Below are positions 34,690 through 43,871 of a stretch of 64,000 bases of DNA, piece by piece. The position numbers and the translations under genes were made by a program. The first letter of the stretch is position 1, and every line of letters begins with the position of its first letter. The notes under the pieces were generated by a model, which made no database searches, had not been told where the DNA came from, and saw only the letters and a list, made by a program, of their open reading frames with translations. This DNA comes from Bradyrhizobium sp. 195 (lineage in GTDB: Bacteria > Pseudomonadota > Alphaproteobacteria > Rhizobiales > Xanthobacteraceae): NCBI RefSeq assembly GCF_023101665.1, contig NZ_CP082161.1, forward strand, positions 6,200,001-6,264,000. The letters run 5' to 3'.

Positions 34690-36279
34690 ATGACCCACGT
34701 CACCTTGCGAAGCGAGTTCGAGACCCTGATCGACCCCTATGCGCCGGTCGCGCAGGTCGGCACCGGCTTCGACTTCACGGAGGGGCCGATCTGGCATCCG
34801 GTCGATCACTATCTGCTGTTCTCCGACATGCCGGCCGACGTGCGCCGGCGCTGGGATGCGCGACGCGGTGTGGTCGAGGTCAAGCGCCCCTCCAACAAAT
34901 GCAACGGCATGACCTATGATGCCGAGCTCAATCTCATTGTCTGCGAGCACGCGACGTCGCAGCTAGTCCGCGAGCGGCCGGATGGGCGACGCGAGGTGCT
35001 GGCTTCGCATTTTGGGGGACAGGAGCTGAACAGCCCGAACGACGTCTGCGTGCACTCCTCCGGCGCGATCTATTTCTCGGACCCCTGGTACGGCCGCATG
35101 CCGGTCTACGGCGTCGAGCGACCGCGCCAGCTCGGATTCCAGGGCGTCTATCGCGTCGTCCCCGGCGGCGAACCGAAGCTCGTGGTCGAGCGCAATCTGT
35201 TCGACCAGCCCAACGGCTTGTGCTTTTCGCCGGACGAGAAGCTGCTCTATGTCAACGACACCGTGCAAGCGCTGATCCGCGTCTTCGACGTCGATGGCGA
35301 CGGTTCGCTGTCGAATGCGCGGGTGTTCGCAAGCGGCATTCGCTCCGAGCTGGAGCCCGGCTTGCCCGACGGCATGAAGTGCGATCAGCACGGCAATGTC
35401 TGGGTCACCGCGCCCGGCGGCGTCTGGGTCTATTCGCCGCGCGGCGAGGTGCTCGGCAAAGTCCGCGTCCCCGAGATGGTCGCCAACCTCGCCTGGGGCG
35501 GGCCGGATTTCCGCATGCTTTACCTGACCTCGACCCATTCGGTGTACGCGATCCCGACCAAGGTCGGCCCGCGGCACGAGCCCTATATGAGCGGCCGGCG
35601 AAGCGGCGGCGGCGCGACTGCAAGCGGCGCGACTGCAAGCGCCGCGCCGGCGGCGCCCATCCTCGCCGATGGCGAGATGCGGCTCGATCCGCAGCGCTGC
35701 GCCATGATCATCCAGGACCTGCAGAACGACGTCATCATGGACGGCGGCGCCTTCGCCGATTCAGGCGCGCCCGGCCACGCGAAGCAACAGCATGTCGTCG
35801 AGAATGTCCGGCGTCTGGCGGAGACCGCGCGCGCCCGCGGCGTCGCCGTCATCCATGTCTGGTTCGTCGTCGAGCCCGGCGCGCCCGGCGTCACGCTGAA
35901 TGCGCCGTTATTCGAAGGCGTCGTCGACAGCAAGGCGATGGTGCGCGGCAGCTGGGGCGCGGCGCCCGTGTCCGGCCTCGAGCCACGGCCCGGCGATTTC
36001 GTCGTCGAGAAGATGCGCATGAGCGCCTGGGAAGGCACGCGGCTCGAGACCATCCTGAAGGCGACCGGACGCGACATGATCATCAATACCGGCGCCTGGA
36101 CCAACATGTCGGTCGAGCACACCGCCCGAACCGGCGCCGACAAGGGCTACTTCATGATCGTTCCGGAGGATTGCTGCTCGACCATGAATGCCGACTGGCA
36201 CGCCGCCTCGATCAATTTCGCCATGCAGAACGTCGCGATCGTCACCCGGGCCGATGCCGTCATCCGGGCGTTGGGATGA
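34690..36279 (+). CDS. SMP-30/gluconolactonase domain fused to an isochorismatase-like domain
   Basis: A 529-residue two-domain hydrolase. Residues 15-298 form a six-bladed SMP-30/gluconolactonase propeller: FTEGPIWHP (metal Glu31), NSPNDVCVHSSGAIYFSDPW and LPDGMKCDQHGNVWVT. A Gly/Ala/Ser linker (301-323) holds a tandem GATAS pair. Residues 330-529 form an isochorismatase/nicotinamidase-type fold with Asp343 and Lys441 of the usual triad. Ser474 (TGAWTNMSVEHTARTG) replaces the nucleophilic Cys. The lactonase could act on the pathway product. The second domain may be inactive as a Cys hydrolase or use another chemistry, as true isochorismatases lack the Cys. Confidence 0.88.
   Translation: MTHVTLRSEFETLIDPYAPVAQVGTGFDFTEGPIWHPVDHYLLFSDMPADVRRRWDARRGVVEVKRPSNKCNGMTYDAELNLIVCEHATSQLVRERPDGRREVLASHFGGQELNSPNDVCVHSSGAIYFSDPWYGRMPVYGVERPRQLGFQGVYRVVPGGEPKLVVERNLFDQPNGLCFSPDEKLLYVNDTVQALIRVFDVDGDGSLSNARVFASGIRSELEPGLPDGMKCDQHGNVWVTAPGGVWVYSPRGEVLGKVRVPEMVANLAWGGPDFRMLYLTSTHSVYAIPTKVGPRHEPYMSGRRSGGGATASGATASAAPAAPILADGEMRLDPQRCAMIIQDLQNDVIMDGGAFADSGAPGHAKQQHVVENVRRLAETARARGVAVIHVWFVVEPGAPGVTLNAPLFEGVVDSKAMVRGSWGAAPVSGLEPRPGDFVVEKMRMSAWEGTRLETILKATGRDMIINTGAWTNMSVEHTARTGADKGYFMIVPEDCCSTMNADWHAASINFAMQNVAIVTRADAVIRALG
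35611..35640 (+). repeat. Tandem 15-bp duplication in the inter-domain linker
   Basis: GGCGCGACTGCAAGC occurs twice, back to back, at 35611-35625 and 35626-35640. It encodes GATAS twice in the flexible linker between the two hydrolase domains. The identical third positions indicate a recent duplication. Confidence 0.9.
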
Positions 36280-36282
36280 CCC

Positions 36283-36909
36283 GTGGCCAAGCTCCTGCAC
36301 CTGTCCTGCTCGCCTCGCGCCGACTCCGAGTCCAGTGCGGGCGCGCGCGTCTTTCTCGACGGCTTTCGTCAGGCCCGGCCGGACTGGGACGTCGATGTCA
36401 TGGACATCTGGCGGGAACGGATGCCGGAATTCTCGGGTCCCATCGTCGAGGCCAAATATGCACGGATGAGTGGGCAAGCCTTCAACGATGCGCAACGCGA
36501 CGGCTTTGCCGAGGCCGAGCGCATGGCGCTGCGCCTGTCGCTTGCCGATCGCGTGCTGATCTCCACGCCGATGTGGAACTTCGGCATTCCCTACAAGCTC
36601 AAGCAATGGTTCGACATCATCGTCCAGCCCGGGCTGACTTTTCGGTTCGATCCGTCGCAGGGCTATCTTCCACTGCTCAAGGACCGGCCGACGCTGGTGA
36701 TCCTCGCCAGCGGCAGCGACTTTGCCACCGGCATGAACCGCGGCCGCATCGACATGGCAACGCCTTACCTGCGGGACATCCTGCGCTTCATCGGTATCGA
36801 CAATGTCCGTTTCGTGCCGATCGGACCAACCACCGGACCGCAGCAGCCGATCGAGGCCGCACGGGACAGGGCGCATCGGCGTCTGGCTGCAATGGCCACG
36901 ACCTTCTGA
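36283..36909 (+). CDS. FMN-dependent NADH-azoreductase / flavodoxin-like oxidoreductase
   Basis: A 208-residue flavodoxin-fold protein of the AzoR/NQO family. LLHLSCSPRADSESSAGARVF is the FMN phosphate loop region, and STPMWNFGIPYKLKQWFDII is the strongly conserved isoalloxazine-contact motif. It reduces quinones or azo/aromatic substrates using NAD(P)H. It is the last gene of the operon, starting at GTG 36283 three bases after the previous stop. It could keep quinone intermediates reduced or act as the electron sink. No terminator-like hairpin is obvious in the 82 bp before the convergent gene. Confidence 0.88.
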   Translation: MAKLLHLSCSPRADSESSAGARVFLDGFRQARPDWDVDVMDIWRERMPEFSGPIVEAKYARMSGQAFNDAQRDGFAEAERMALRLSLADRVLISTPMWNFGIPYKLKQWFDIIVQPGLTFRFDPSQGYLPLLKDRPTLVILASGSDFATGMNRGRIDMATPYLRDILRFIGIDNVRFVPIGPTTGPQQPIEAARDRAHRRLAAMATTF

Positions 36910-36991
36910 TGCATCCCAGCGTAGATTTATCCGGTTAGCCCGTGCGCGATCATCACGCTTCTCGATAGCGCGATCTCAGGCCACGCAAGTC

Positions 36992-37777
36992 TCACGAATA
37001 TTTGGCGCTAACGCTGCCGAACGGTCCGAAATCGCCAATGAAGGTCTCACCTGCCTTCGGCCGCAACATGCCCGTCAGCGTGCCCGTGCTGACCATCTGT
37101 CCTGCCTTCATGCCGATGCCCGTGCGCGAAAGTTCGTTGGCAAGCCACGTCAGCGGCATGACCGGATGATCCAGCAAATCGGCAGCCCTGCCTTTGCGGC
37201 GCAGAGTGCCATTGCAAATGAGGCTGACCTCCTGTCCGGCAATGTCACGCTTTTGCCAGTCCGCAATGGCAGGGCCATAGACGACCGTCCCGGAACCGGC
37301 ACCGTCGGCGAGAATCGCCGGCAATGGCGGGAATGCCGCATCATGCACAAAGCGGCACTCTGCCAGTTCGATTCCAGGATGCAGGGACTCCACAGCCGCG
37401 GTCACATCCTGCACCGTATAGGGCTCGGCGCGCGGCGGCAAATCGATACCGATGACCGCTTGATACTCCACTTCTGGAATCGGACTGCATTGCGTGGCGT
37501 GCTCGACGCTCCCGGGCGACTCCATGATGAACGGTGCGAAGACGCGACCATAGATCGGCGAGTCCGTACGCAACTCCCGTTGCAACGCTGCCTTCATCGC
37601 GGCGATTTTCCATCCCGCGACGATCCAGCCGAGCTCCTCCTCCACCATGCGCGCGATGCGGTAGGCAGTCGCCTTGTCGGGCGGCACGAGACGCTGATCG
37701 AGACCGCTCTGCTGGCGTCCTTCGCGGCGCAGGCCAGCGAGCAGACGGGCAAGTTCACGTTGGGTCGACGGATCCAT
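36992..37777 (-). CDS. 2-keto-4-pentenoate hydratase / fumarylacetoacetase-like protein
   Basis: A 261-residue protein of the MhpD-like group in the FAH superfamily. PIPEVEYQAVIGIDLPPRAE holds the metal-ligand Glu cluster, with HPGIELAECRF and the C-terminal STGTLTGMLRPKAGETFIGD that closes the site. The family hydrates 2-hydroxypentadienoates or cleaves/decarboxylates beta-keto acids, typically in aromatic catabolism. It converges on the 18-gene operon, so it may act on the same pathway, and it is divergent from a LysR gene that may control it. The start is ATG 37777. Upstream on the same strand a short frame ending in a stop right before it looks like a chance or relic frame. Confidence 0.85.
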   Translation of the reverse strand: MDPSTQRELARLLAGLRREGRQQSGLDQRLVPPDKATAYRIARMVEEELGWIVAGWKIAAMKAALQRELRTDSPIYGRVFAPFIMESPGSVEHATQCSPIPEVEYQAVIGIDLPPRAEPYTVQDVTAAVESLHPGIELAECRFVHDAAFPPLPAILADGAGSGTVVYGPAIADWQKRDIAGQEVSLICNGTLRRKGRAADLLDHPVMPLTWLANELSRTGIGMKAGQMVSTGTLTGMLRPKAGETFIGDFGPFGSVSAKYS

Positions 37778-37993
37778 CCAGATTACTCCACCAGCAGCGC
37801 GGCCGCGCGGGACAATGGCACGGGCGCTTCGTGCAGCAGCAGGTCGATCGCCTCGTCCTCCCAGCGCTGGCTCGGGGCCGGACGGAGCCGGCCAGACTTC
37901 GGGTATGGCTTGACAGCGCTTCGCGCAAACGACTTGTTGGGCGGGGGCCTTGAGCGAGAGTCAAGGCTCGGTCATCCCGCGGGGCGCACCCTC

Positions 37994-38932
37994 ATGGTTT
38001 CACGACGACTTCCTCCGCTGCATGCCGTACGAGCATTCGAAGCGGCCGCGCGACATTTGTCGATCACGCGCGCCGCCGACGAGCTGAACGTCACGGTTGG
38101 AGCCGTCAGCAGGCACGTCCGCGCCCTCGAGGTGCGCATGGGCACGGCACTGTTCCTGCGGGGATCGCGGGGCCTGGTGCTGACCTCCGCCGGCAAGGCC
38201 TTCGCCGATTCCACGCGTGAAGCGCTGGACCGCATTGCGGCCGCGGCCGAAGGCCTGCACCTGCGGCAGTTCAGACGGCTATCGGTCGGCGTCTACGGAT
38301 TCTTCCTGTCGCGATTTCTGCTGCCGATGTGGCCGCGCCTCAAGGCGGCGCATCCCGAACTGGAGATCGATCTGCACACCAGTGCCAACCCTGTGGATCT
38401 TCTTGCCAGCCGCTACGATGCCGTCATAGCTGTCTCGGACGGAGAACCCAGAGCCGGCCTCGTCACCCGGCCGCTGCTGCCGATCGCGACCGTGCCGGTC
38501 TGCTCGCCAGCCCTGCTGAAGGATGGCGCACTGGATTTCGCTTCCGTTCCACTTCTGCACAACAGGCCGCGACCGGACGACTGGCGCCGCTGGCTCGACC
38601 ACGCGCAGCTCACCAAGGTGCCCGTTCGCGGCGGGAGCAGCTTTGAAAACCTCGGTCTCGCCATCGAAGCTGCGGCCGCCGGGCTTGGCGCTGCTATCGC
38701 CATCGAGAGCCTGCTCGCTCCGGATCTTGCTCACCTCAATCTTGTCAGAGCGCATCCCATCGTTCGGCCGACGCGGCGTCACTTCGTGCTCGAATACGAG
38801 CAGCGTATGGCGGACGACCCAGCCGTCGCCGCGTTTTCCGCCTGGCTGTCTGATGCCTGCAAACAGCAGGGTGGCGACAAGGCGGCAGCCGGGACATCCA
38901 CCCGAAAGCGTACGGTTGGGACTGAGCGTTGA
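37994..38932 (+). CDS. LysR-family regulator (GcvA type)
   Basis: A 312-residue LysR regulator. The N-terminal winged helix reads LPPLHAVRAFEAAARHLSIT, then ADELNVTVGAVSRHVRALE; the LPPL.A.R.FEAAARH opening is characteristic of the GcvA-like subgroup. The substrate-binding domain (90-295) includes RYDAVIAVSDGEPRAGL and AAAGLGAAIAIESLL. It is divergent from the hydratase gene across 216 bp, the usual arrangement for LysR control of the neighbour. The open frame continues upstream of ATG 37994 but without family sequence. Confidence 0.87.
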   Translation: MVSRRLPPLHAVRAFEAAARHLSITRAADELNVTVGAVSRHVRALEVRMGTALFLRGSRGLVLTSAGKAFADSTREALDRIAAAAEGLHLRQFRRLSVGVYGFFLSRFLLPMWPRLKAAHPELEIDLHTSANPVDLLASRYDAVIAVSDGEPRAGLVTRPLLPIATVPVCSPALLKDGALDFASVPLLHNRPRPDDWRRWLDHAQLTKVPVRGGSSFENLGLAIEAAAAGLGAAIAIESLLAPDLAHLNLVRAHPIVRPTRRHFVLEYEQRMADDPAVAAFSAWLSDACKQQGGDKAAAGTSTRKRTVGTER

Positions 38933-39008
38933 GTTTCCGGCGCGGGCCAAGATGCCGATGGCAGATTTCGCACCAGCGACGTTCATCAGAGCTAAATGAG
39001 GCAGGTCC

Positions 39009-39623
39009 TTAGCCGGACTTGCCCAAAGCTTTCAGGATAAAGAAAATCTGGGCGCGCATGCCTGCCTCGGTGTCTTCGCCGTGTACCGCGCAGTGCTCGA
39101 TCAAAATCGGATGGAAGAAGGCCACGAACGCGGATCTGACCGCTCGGGCGGCTTCCGCGGCGTCTTCGACATCGAACTCGCCCGCGTCGGCGCCCTCGCG
39201 TATGATCGCCTCCAAGATCATCAGCATGCGCTCGATGTGCGCCTGAATGATCGGCCATCTCTCCTGCATGGCGGCGACGATCAGATCGTGCATGGGCTTT
39301 TCCTCGACCAGCATCATCGTGGTGTGGTGGTGAACACTGGTCAGCAATTGCTCGAGTTTCTGCGTCGCCGGCGCGTCCGAGCGCGCGATCGCAAGGGCGC
39401 TGTCGGCGACCTCGTTGATGAGGCGCCCGCAGATGGACTCGTTGATTGCATTCCTTGAAGGAAAGAAGCGGTAGATATTCGCCGGGCTCATGCCGAGTTC
39501 GGCGGCGATGTCGGCCACCGACGTCCTGTGGTGACCGACGCGGCGAAAACGCTCTTCCGCCGCGCCCAGGATCCGGGCGCGGGCCTCGTCGGACTCTCTT
39601 CCCGTGCGGAGCGGACGATCCAT
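39009..39623 (-). CDS. TetR-family transcriptional regulator
   Basis: A 204-residue repressor. The N-terminal helix-turn-helix (RARILGAAEERFRRVGHHRT, then VADIAAELGMSPANIYRFF) has typical TetR spacing. The C-terminal half is all-helical (HHHTTMMLVEEKPMHDLIVA). It lies 15 bp downstream of the RND permease on the same strand, as the last gene of the efflux operon. It may therefore repress its own operon or a distant target, while the other TetR gene (44076) is divergent at the front. Confidence 0.9.
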   Translation of the reverse strand: MDRPLRTGRESDEARARILGAAEERFRRVGHHRTSVADIAAELGMSPANIYRFFPSRNAINESICGRLINEVADSALAIARSDAPATQKLEQLLTSVHHHTTMMLVEEKPMHDLIVAAMQERWPIIQAHIERMLMILEAIIREGADAGEFDVEDAAEAARAVRSAFVAFFHPILIEHCAVHGEDTEAGMRAQIFFILKALGKSG

Positions 39624-39638
39624 TGGAGCAACAGAGCC

Positions 39639-42600
39639 TTATTCGGCGGCCAATGCCGGTCGCACGTCCGGCTTCTCGTGCGAGGCCTCGTGCCTATCAT
39701 CTGCGGTCGGCTTGATCCGGAACCAGGTGGCATAGAGCGCGGGAAGGAACAGCAGGATCAGCACCGTTCCGACCGCGGTGCCGCCGATCAGGGTGTAGGC
39801 CATCGACCCCCAGAACACCGAATGCGTGAGCGGGATGAAGGCCAGCACGGCGGCGAGCGCGGTCAGGATCACGGGCCGCGTGCGTTGCACCGTGGCTTCG
39901 ATGACGGCGTGATAGTCGTCAAGTCCGGCGGCAAGGTTCTCCTTGATCTGCTCGGTCAAGATCAGCGTGTTGCGCATCAGGATGCCCGCAAGTCCAATCA
40001 GGCCCAGGATGGCGTTGAACCCGAACGGCTGGTTGAAGAGCAGCAATGCGGGCACGACGCCGACGAGGCCGAGCGGTCCGGTCAGGACGACCATCGCCAT
40101 CGTCGAGAACGAGCGCACCTGCAGCATGACGACGATCAGCATCGCGGCAATCATGGCCGGGAAGATCGTCGCCAACGCATCGTTGGCCTTGGTTGCCTCT
40201 TCGATCGATCCACCCAGCTCGATACGATAGCCGGCCGGAAGGGATGCGATCAGCGGCTGCAGGGCGGTGTTGATATCCTTGGAGACTTCCGGAGGTTGGG
40301 TCGCCTCATTGATATCGGAGCGTATCGTGACGACGGGCGTGCGATCGCGCCGCTTCATGATCGGCTCTTCGAGCCGGATCTCCGAATGGCCGACCTGGTC
40401 GAGCGGAATCGCGCGGCCGTCGCGGCTCATCAACGAGAAATCCGCCAGACGGGCCGGATCGAGCCGCTCGCGGCCGGCGCTGCGGGCCACGATCGGGACA
40501 TTGCGGATGTCCTCGCGAACCTGCGTCACGGGGATGCCGGTGAGGAGGAACTGGAGCTGGCGGGCCACCTCGGCCGGCGACAGGCCGATCAGGTTCAACC
40601 GGTCCTGATCCGGGACGAAGCGAAGCACGGGCGTGCGATCGCCCCAATCCCGATTGGCCTGCCGCGCGTCCGGAACGCCGCGCATGATCTCGAGGGCCTT
40701 TTGCGAGATCGCATACAATTGCGCGGGATCGGGTCCCATGACCCGGAACTCCACCGGGAACGGCGTATAGGGTCCGAACACGAGCTGGGTGACGCGCACA
40801 TTGGCCTCGGCCGCAAGGCCCTGTGACACGGCCTGTCGGAGCCGGTGCTTCAAAACCTCGCGCGCTTCCGCGTCAGGCGTCAGGACCACGATCTTGGCGA
40901 AGGCCGGATCGGGCAGCTCGGGCGCCATCGCGAAGAAGAAGCGCGGCGCACCCTGACCGACATAGCTCGTGATGATCTTGGCCTCGGATTGATCGTGCAG
41001 CCAGCCCTCGAGCTTCTCGACGGTGGCGGTCGTCGTCTCGATGCTGGTGCCTTCCGGCAGACGAACCTCCACCAGCACTTCGGGGCGGTCGGAGGTTGGG
41101 AAGAACTGCTGCTTGACGCCGCCCATGCCGACGACGGACAGCGCGAAGGCGACGGCGACGACGCTGCAGGTCACGAACTTGTGGCGGACCGCGAAGGTGA
41201 TGAGCCCGCGCAGGCGCTGATAATTGGGCGTGCCGTAAATGGCGTGGTGACCGCCTTCGACCGGCTTGATCGCGGGCAGCATCTTGACGCCGAGATAGGG
41301 CGTGAAGATCACCGCGACGATCCAGGAGACGATGAGGGCAAAGCCCACGACCCAGAAGATGTTGCCGGCATATTCGCCGGCGGTGGAGCGGGCGAAGCCC
41401 ACCGGCAAGAAGCCTGCGATCGTCACCAGCGTTCCCGACAGCATCGGCGCCGCGGTGTGGCTCCATGCATAGGCGGCCGCCGAGATGCGGTCCATGCCCT
41501 CTTCCATCTTCACCACCATCACCTCGATCGCGATGATGGCGTCGTCGACGAGGAGACCGAGCGCCAGGATCAGGGCGCCGAGCGTGATGCGGTCGAAGAA
41601 CCGGCCGGTCTCCAGCATGATCAGGAACACGACGGCGAGCGTCAGGGGCACGGCCGCCGCGACCACGATGCCGACGCGCCAGCCGAGGCTGAGCAGGCTC
41701 ACCAGCAGCACCACGCCGAGCGCCATTGCGAACTTCATCATGAACTCGTCGACCGCCGAGGTGATGTTGACGGCCTGGTCGCTGACCTTGGCCAGGGACA
41801 TCCCGAGCGGCAGCGTCCGGGCGATGGCTGCGGACCTCTCCTCCAGCGCCTTGCCGAGCGCCAGACCATTCCAGCCCTCCTGCATCACCGCTGCGAGCAT
41901 GATGGTGGGCTCACCCTGGTGCCTGATGATGTAGGTGGGAGGATCCTCGTAGCCGCGGCGGACCTCGGCAATGTCGGACAGCTTCAGCGTCCGCCCGGCG
42001 GCGACGATGGGCGTATCGGCGATCGCCTGGACGCTGTCATAGGCGCCGTCGACCCGGATGAAGACCTGCGGTCCCTTGGTGTCGATCGAGCCGGCCGGTG
42101 TCATCGTGTTCTGCCGCTGCAAGGCGGCAACGATATCCGTTGCCGACACACCGAGGGTTGCCAGCTTGGCATAGGAAAACTCGACGAAGATCTGCTCGGG
42201 ACGCTCGCCGAGGATGTTGATCTTCTTGACGCCGGACACGTGCAGGAGGTCCTGACGGATGGTCTCGGCTTGCCTGGCGAGCTCGCGCATCGGCATGCCC
42301 TTGGCCTTGAGGGCATAAAGGGCGAAGCTCACGTCGGAATATTCGTCGTTGACGAAGGGGCCGAGCACGCCGGAGGGCAGCTTGCGCGCTTCATCGCCCA
42401 GCTTCTTGCGGGCCTGGTAGAACTCCTCCTGCACGCTCGCGGGCGGCGTGCTGTCCTTCAGCGTCACCGTCATGTAGGCGTAGCCCGGCCGCGTCGTCGT
42501 CTCCACCCGGTCGTACCAGGTCAGCTCCTGAATCCGCTTCTCCAGGGGTTCGGCGACCTGGTCCTGCATCTCGCGCGCGGTCGCGCCCGGCCAGACCGTC

Positions 42601-42749
42601 GTGACCGTCAGGGTCTTGATGGTGAAGGACGGATCCTCGGCCCGCCCGAGCATGAGGAAGGCGTAGGCGCCGGCGGCTGCCAGCAGGAGGATGAAGAACA
42701 GGGTGACGGCCCGTTCGCGGACGGCGAGGGCGGAGAGATTGAAGCTCAT
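39639..42749 (-). CDS. RND-family efflux permease
   Basis: About 1036 residues with the 12-helix, two-large-loop HAE1-like RND plan. RAEDPSFTIKTLTVTTVWPG is the start of the porter domain. GALILALGLLVDDAIIAIEV in helix 4 carries the adjacent aspartates of the proton relay. GLIGLAGILMRNTLILTEQI is in the second half. It pumps hydrophobic or toxic compounds out with its adaptor (42749-43855). No outer-membrane factor gene is nearby, so a shared TolC-type channel is assumed. ATG 42749 overlaps the adaptor stop (TGATG), so translation is coupled. GTG 42752 is an alternative start. Confidence 0.93.
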   Translation of the reverse strand: MSFNLSALAVRERAVTLFFILLLAAAGAYAFLMLGRAEDPSFTIKTLTVTTVWPGATAREMQDQVAEPLEKRIQELTWYDRVETTTRPGYAYMTVTLKDSTPPASVQEEFYQARKKLGDEARKLPSGVLGPFVNDEYSDVSFALYALKAKGMPMRELARQAETIRQDLLHVSGVKKINILGERPEQIFVEFSYAKLATLGVSATDIVAALQRQNTMTPAGSIDTKGPQVFIRVDGAYDSVQAIADTPIVAAGRTLKLSDIAEVRRGYEDPPTYIIRHQGEPTIMLAAVMQEGWNGLALGKALEERSAAIARTLPLGMSLAKVSDQAVNITSAVDEFMMKFAMALGVVLLVSLLSLGWRVGIVVAAAVPLTLAVVFLIMLETGRFFDRITLGALILALGLLVDDAIIAIEVMVVKMEEGMDRISAAAYAWSHTAAPMLSGTLVTIAGFLPVGFARSTAGEYAGNIFWVVGFALIVSWIVAVIFTPYLGVKMLPAIKPVEGGHHAIYGTPNYQRLRGLITFAVRHKFVTCSVVAVAFALSVVGMGGVKQQFFPTSDRPEVLVEVRLPEGTSIETTTATVEKLEGWLHDQSEAKIITSYVGQGAPRFFFAMAPELPDPAFAKIVVLTPDAEAREVLKHRLRQAVSQGLAAEANVRVTQLVFGPYTPFPVEFRVMGPDPAQLYAISQKALEIMRGVPDARQANRDWGDRTPVLRFVPDQDRLNLIGLSPAEVARQLQFLLTGIPVTQVREDIRNVPIVARSAGRERLDPARLADFSLMSRDGRAIPLDQVGHSEIRLEEPIMKRRDRTPVVTIRSDINEATQPPEVSKDINTALQPLIASLPAGYRIELGGSIEEATKANDALATIFPAMIAAMLIVVMLQVRSFSTMAMVVLTGPLGLVGVVPALLLFNQPFGFNAILGLIGLAGILMRNTLILTEQIKENLAAGLDDYHAVIEATVQRTRPVILTALAAVLAFIPLTHSVFWGSMAYTLIGGTAVGTVLILLFLPALYATWFRIKPTADDRHEASHEKPDVRPALAAE

Positions 42750-43855
42750 CACTTGCTCCCGGTTTCCGAGGCGGTCTTGACGCGCGCGCCATCGTGCAGA
42801 AGATGAGCGCCGAGCGAAACGATCTGGTCACCGGACTTCGATCCGGAGATGACGGCCGTCTCGCTGGTCACGCGCAGAAGCTTGACAGGCTGCAAGCGTA
42901 CGGTCGAGGTCGCGCTGTCGAACACCCACACGCCGGTCGTCCTGCCGTCATCGAGCACGGCTCCGAGCGGCACCTGGACTTCCGGCTGCTGATCCTGGCT
43001 GGCAAGCCGAATGGTGACCGTCGCGCCGAGCGGTGCCGCCGCGGCCTCGCCATCGAGCACGTAGCGGGCTTCATAGGTGCGGGTCTGGGGATCGGCGGAA
43101 TCCGACAATTGGCGCAGATGCGCGGTAAAGCGGCGCCCATCGCTGCCATACAGGCTCGCCTCGGCGAGCGAACCGATCGCCGGCCGCATCGTTTCGGGGA
43201 GCGCCACCACGGCTTCGCGAGGACCGGACTGCGCCAGCCGCACCACCGCTTGTCCCGCGGCGACGACCTGGCCGGGCTCACCCAGCGTTTGGGTGACCGT
43301 TCCGTCCGCGTCCGCCACCAGGACGGAATAGGTCGCCTGGTTCTCGGCGACCCCTGCGTCGGCTTCCGCCGCGGCGAGCTGCGCCTTGGCGGTGTCCGAT
43401 GCGGCCTTGGCCTGCTCGTAGCGCTGCTTGGACGTCCATCCCTCGTTCACCAGATTGGCGTAGCGCCGCTCGTCGGCGTCGGTCTGAACGACAACGGCCC
43501 GCGCCGCGGCAACCGCGTTGCGCTTCGCTGCGACGGCGAGGCGCAGGTCGGTTTCGTCGATCCGCATCAGCGGCTGGCCGGACTTGACCTGCTCACCGAC
43601 GTTCACCAGTCGTTCGACGATCTTGCCGGCGACGCGGAAACCGAGATTGCTTTCCACCCGCGCGCCGATGGTCCCGGTGAAACCGCGCTCGGATCCGCTG
43701 ACCCGCGAGGCCGCGACCAGACGGACCATCGGGGGCTCCTGCCTGGGGTCGCTGACGGCCGAGGCTTCATGGGAGGGAATCGCAAGAGCAACAAAGGTCG
43801 CCACCCCCGCTGGGACCAGAATACCGGCCAAAACCGCAAAACCCCGCATCTTCAT
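42749..43855 (-). CDS. RND periplasmic adaptor (membrane fusion) protein
   Basis: A 368-residue adaptor with an N-terminal signal/anchor (MRGFAVLAGILVPAGVATFV). The lipoyl half-domains are GFRVAGKIVERLVNVGEQVK and YSVLVADADGTVTQTLGEPG, which bracket a coiled-coil hairpin (about 100-170). Beta-barrel and membrane-proximal segments follow (LGATVTIRLASQ, VPLGAVLDDG). It bridges the permease to an outer-membrane channel. It is the first gene of the operon, and its upstream 220 bp contain the palindromes shared with the divergent TetR gene. Confidence 0.92.
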   Translation of the reverse strand: MKMRGFAVLAGILVPAGVATFVALAIPSHEASAVSDPRQEPPMVRLVAASRVSGSERGFTGTIGARVESNLGFRVAGKIVERLVNVGEQVKSGQPLMRIDETDLRLAVAAKRNAVAAARAVVVQTDADERRYANLVNEGWTSKQRYEQAKAASDTAKAQLAAAEADAGVAENQATYSVLVADADGTVTQTLGEPGQVVAAGQAVVRLAQSGPREAVVALPETMRPAIGSLAEASLYGSDGRRFTAHLRQLSDSADPQTRTYEARYVLDGEAAAAPLGATVTIRLASQDQQPEVQVPLGAVLDDGRTTGVWVFDSATSTVRLQPVKLLRVTSETAVISGSKSGDQIVSLGAHLLHDGARVKTASETGSK

Positions 43856-43871
43856 TGTCAGTCTCCCGAAT

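Noticed and set aside
37778..37993. Short minus-strand frame ending just before the hydratase start
   Set aside because: It ends ...LSRAAALLVE and looks protein-like for about 40 residues, but it has no start or family. It could be a relic, but the evidence is too thin to list.
40845..42806. 653-residue plus-strand frame opposite the RND permease
   Set aside because: Antisense to a well-recognised permease; the composition (many His, Asp, Arg) is typical of a shadow.
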